Shown: positions 61,125 to 64,000 of the stretch, piece after piece
Layout: every line of letters begins with the position of its first letter
Position numbering within the stretch: position 1 is the first letter of the stretch
Origin: Strongyloides papillosus
Lineage: Eukaryota > Nematoda > Chromadorea > Rhabditida > Strongyloididae
Length of the DNA: 64,000 bases
Assembly (NCBI GenBank): GCA_005656395.1
Contig: SRSI01000010.1
Coordinates: 372,001 to 436,000 of the forward strand
Direction of reading: 5' to 3'
Made by a program: the position numbers and the translations under genes
The notes under the pieces: generated by a model
Database searches by the model: none
Told to the model about the DNA's origin: nothing
What the model saw: only the letters and a program-made list of their open reading frames with translations

Positions 61125-62089
61125 ATGGAAGAAAATAAAACAACACCTCGGAAACGAGGACATATGGATAGGTTTGCTTCAGGGACAGCGGGGGCGTTAG
61201 CTGGTTCAATTTCAAAAACAATTATTGCTCCATTAGATCGAACAAAGATTAATTTCCAAGTTTCAAAAAGAAAAAAGTATTCGTTAAGGGGTGCAATGCG
61301 TTTTGTGGTAAAAACATTTAAGCAAGAAGGTTTTACTGCTCTTTTTAGAGGAAATTCAGCAACATTGGTACGTGTTGCTCCATATGCGACGATACAATTT
61401 GCTGCTCATGAGGAATATAAAGTTTTATTTGGTGTTGATAGAGATGGTGAAAAGACTCCTATTAAGAGGTTTATTGCTGGATCATGTGGTGCATTAACAG
61501 CAACCCTCATTACATTTCCACTTGATGTTATGAAAGCCCGTCTTGCCACAACGACAAAAGATGAATATAAGAATTTGAGATATTTAGTTATGAAAAATTA
61601 TCGTGATTATGGGTGGACTACTTTTTATAGGGGTATAGTTCCAACAATTTGGGGTGTTATTCCATATGCAGGATGTAGCTTTTTTACTTATGGAACATTA
61701 AAATTAATGTACAAAGGTTTGTTTCTGCAGTTAAATACACGTCTACTAATTAAATAATACAAAATTATAGATGAAACTGGTCGTGATCCAACACCATTTT
61801 TACGTATGATATTTGGTGCAACTGGTGGTTTAATTGGTCAAGCTTGTACATATCCTTTAGATATTGTTCGTAGGCGAATGCAAACTGGAGTTGTACCAAG
61901 AGGTCAAGGCGTTATTCGCTCGCTAATTGAAATATACCGTAATGAAGGTATAGTTGGTGGATTGTATAAAGGTCTTAGTATGAATTGGATAAAGGACCCA
62001 TAGCTGTGGGAGTGACATTCGCCACATATGATCTCATTCATATCCATTTAAGAGAGATTCTTAACCTTCCACCACAAGATCCTATATAG
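61125..62089 (+). CDS. SLC25A42: Mitochondrial CoA carrier SLC25A42 (frame break at 61994-61996)
   Basis: Two exons, 61125-61716 and 61771-62089, with a 54-bp intron; 303 residues once one base is restored (318 in human). Three mitochondrial-carrier repeats are seen with their signatures APLDRTK, FPLDVMK and YPLDIVR. The segments [33 protein letters not shown] and [17 protein letters not shown] closely follow SLC25A42, which imports CoA and adenosine 3',5'-diphosphate across the inner mitochondrial membrane. As written, the frame hits a stop after MNWIKDP. One extra G at AAGGACCC (61993-61999) restores [15 protein letters not shown] and ends at TAG 62087-62089. The family-conserved sequence after the break shows the gene is complete and that the break is an indel. 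Confidence 0.93.
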
Positions 62090-62439
62090 TTTTCGTAAAC
62101 TTATTGTAGTTTTGACTAGGAAAAAAATGATTATTTAATTGTTGTTGTGTGTTATTATTTACTAACAGCTAGTGCCTTATTAGTAAGAAAATACTGCCTA
62201 AATATCATTTTTTTAAAGTGCTCTTTAGATAAATTTATGTAGAGGATTTCTATTAACTTTTTTCAATTCGTTTATTTTTTATCAATTTTTTATCTCTAAA
62301 GTATGGTGCCAAAAAAAAATAAAATAAATTTCTATTGTTCTTATTAATAATTATAATTAGCGTTTATTTTTACGCTCTAGTATCTTTGAATTGTTTTAAA
62401 TTAAAAGTAAAATATTTTTATTAGATAGATGCTTTAGTA
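62090..62439. other. Short intergenic gap between two plus-strand genes
   Basis: 350 bp between SLC25A42 and the PWWP gene. A TTTTTATTAG acceptor-like site lies 16 bp before the second ATG. The gap is short enough for an operon with trans-splicing, but no direct sign of one is visible. Confidence 0.45.
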
Positions 62440-63626
62440 ATGTCAAAAGTAGTTGATAAGGGAAGTGGTGAATATAGTGCAAAAATTGCAGGTAAGTAAA
62501 TAATTTAAAAAACAAACAAAAATTTATATTATTAATAAAAAAAATTCAGGCAATTTAGCACCAGGAGACGTTGGAATGGTTTTGTATAAAAAAAAAGTAT
62601 GGTGGCCGTGTGTAATAAGAATGATTTATAGCAAGAAGGTCTCTTATAATTATTTACCAATAAAGGAAAATAACAAAGGAGTGTTTACGGCACCATTTAA
62701 AAATTTAAGACTATTCAACATAGATGAGAAAGTTCCTAATGATGCTACTGAGGAGTTACTTGAAGCTTTAGAGGAAGCAAAGAAATTGTATATGAAAAAG
62801 TGTGATAATAAAGTATCACATACAAAGGTTAATGAAAATAAGAATTGTGTAAATACTCAAAAAGAAAACCACGCAAGCAAAGATGTGGCAAATATTGTAA
62901 ATATATCTAAGGTTGTCATTCAACAAGTATCAAGTAAAGGATCTCCTGTAAAAAGTATTTCTAAAGATTCAAAAGCAATTTTTACAATACCATTCGAAAA
63001 AAATATTTCATCCTCTCCACCAAAAATTGGTAGAGTAGTTGTTAAAAGAAATTATAATGATTCCAAACCTAAAGTTGATTCTGGAAAGAAAGATGATAAG
63101 CAAAATTTAATTGATCTTTTGCTGTCAGATCGCACTAAAGTTAATTTTACCGATATTTTAACAGGGAAACGACTATCTAAAAGGCATTTGTCATTTAGGC
63201 CAACAAAAATGCTTAATTCTCTTAAATTTGATCCATATACAGGTTAGTTTGCATTTTATTTTAAAAAAGGCTATTAAAATTATAGAATCCTTTATTCCAT
63301 TTGAAAGTCTTGAAAAGGTAGTGGCAGAATATAAAAATTGGATGAAAATGTCTGAAGATCTTTCTACATATGGTCCATTAACGGAACTTTATTATATTCA
63401 AACTGTCTTGATACCAGAATCAATTGTATTTTCTCTCTCTATTTTAAATCATACATCAGTGGAGGAAGCAGAACATGTCTTCAAAAATGTAAACAAGGAA
63501 GTGAACACGATGAATGTTCCAAAAATTGAAGATTCTACAGGCATGTTATTACGTAGCCTTCCGAAACAGTCTTCAAATAATGCAATTGATACATTATTAA
63601 TTGCAGCTGAAATGTTACAAGGATAA
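62440..63626 (+). CDS. PWWP-domain protein (PWWP3A/MUM1-like)
   Basis: Three exons, 62440-62491, 62550-63242 and 63286-63626; introns of 58 and 43 bp in compatible phases; 361 residues. A PWWP domain begins at about residue 22 (APGDVGMVLYKKKVWWPCVI) with the VWWP core and runs to about 75 (FKNLRLFNI), followed by a helix (EELLEALEEAKKLY). The middle is Lys/Ser-rich and probably disordered. The C-terminal segment LTELYYIQTVLIPESIVFSL, then NHTSVEEAEHVF, resembles the helical end of PWWP3A/MUM1 (VLLPEAIIxxL...AE). PWWP domains read H3K36 methylation and bind DNA, so a nuclear chromatin role is likely. The family match at the C-terminus is from memory and is the weaker part of the call. Confidence 0.8.
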
Positions 63627-64000
63627 TAAAATGTAAATCTTCATTGTATAACATAATATCTTTTTCTTCTTAATTTTTATTCTACTCTTGAAATATAATT
63701 AAATAAACAATTTTGTAATTATACTTTTTTTAAAAAATTTCTAATAACAAATAAAGGATTCAAGTATTTGATTTTGTTTATAACGAAAAAAATTTACTTT
63801 TTCTCCACCTCAACTCTTTTCAATATTATTTGGTTTTTATGAATAAATAATTTCAAAAAGTTTTTATCATAATTGGACAAATTAATTATTAAAAAAGCAC
63901 TACTTTTTTGAATACTTTTTTGTGTAATAAATAATTTATCTAAAAGTTAACGGGATTAAATGTTTTATAAGTCTTTTGATAGCTTAAACAACTTGAATAG
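63627..64000. other. 3' flank of the PWWP gene, window end
   Basis: AT-rich 374 bp with an AATAAA-type signal near 63702. No start of a further gene is visible on either strand. Confidence 0.5.

Overview
The window looks like nuclear DNA of a free-living or parasitic nematode, most likely of the Strongyloides type (clade IV). The DNA is extremely AT-rich, genes are compact, most introns are 39-70 bp GT-AG introns near the 5' end of the gene, and several coding exons are very long. The lineage call is an inference from gene architecture and protein resemblance recalled from memory; no search was possible.

Layout, left to right: the 3' part of a dynactin p50 (dynamitin) gene (+); a tyrosylprotein sulfotransferase (+) whose stop codon overlaps that of a convergent WDR24-like GATOR2 gene (-); a 7.6 kb stretch without recognisable genes; an SLC16/monocarboxylate transporter (+); a classical protein tyrosine phosphatase (-); a small six-cysteine membrane protein (+); a coiled-coil protein (-); an alpha-tubulin with K40 (+); a secreted Lys/Glu-rich low-complexity protein (+); C1-tetrahydrofolate synthase MTHFD1 (-); eIF5A (-); the OGFOD1/Tpa1 prolyl hydroxylase (+); a NALCN/NCA sodium-leak channel (-); IFT74 (+); an SH2-tyrosine kinase (-); a Ser/Asn-rich protein with an INO80E/TBRG1-like coiled coil (-); the ER disulfide reductase DNJ-27/DNAJC10 (-); an unknown Ser/Asn-rich protein (+); a four-TM protein (+); TAF9 (-); the SLC25A42 mitochondrial CoA carrier (+); and a PWWP-domain protein (+).

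The genes are mainly housekeeping and neuronal/ciliary functions and do not form one pathway. Two promoters carry motifs that fit their gene: a perfect RFX/DAF-19 X-box upstream of IFT74 and a UPR element (TGACGTGT) upstream of DNJ-27. Six otherwise intact genes are broken by a single-base frame discontinuity, five of them in A/T runs, which suggests consensus error in this assembly rather than pseudogenes. No CRISPR, transposon ORF, rRNA or convincing tRNA was seen.
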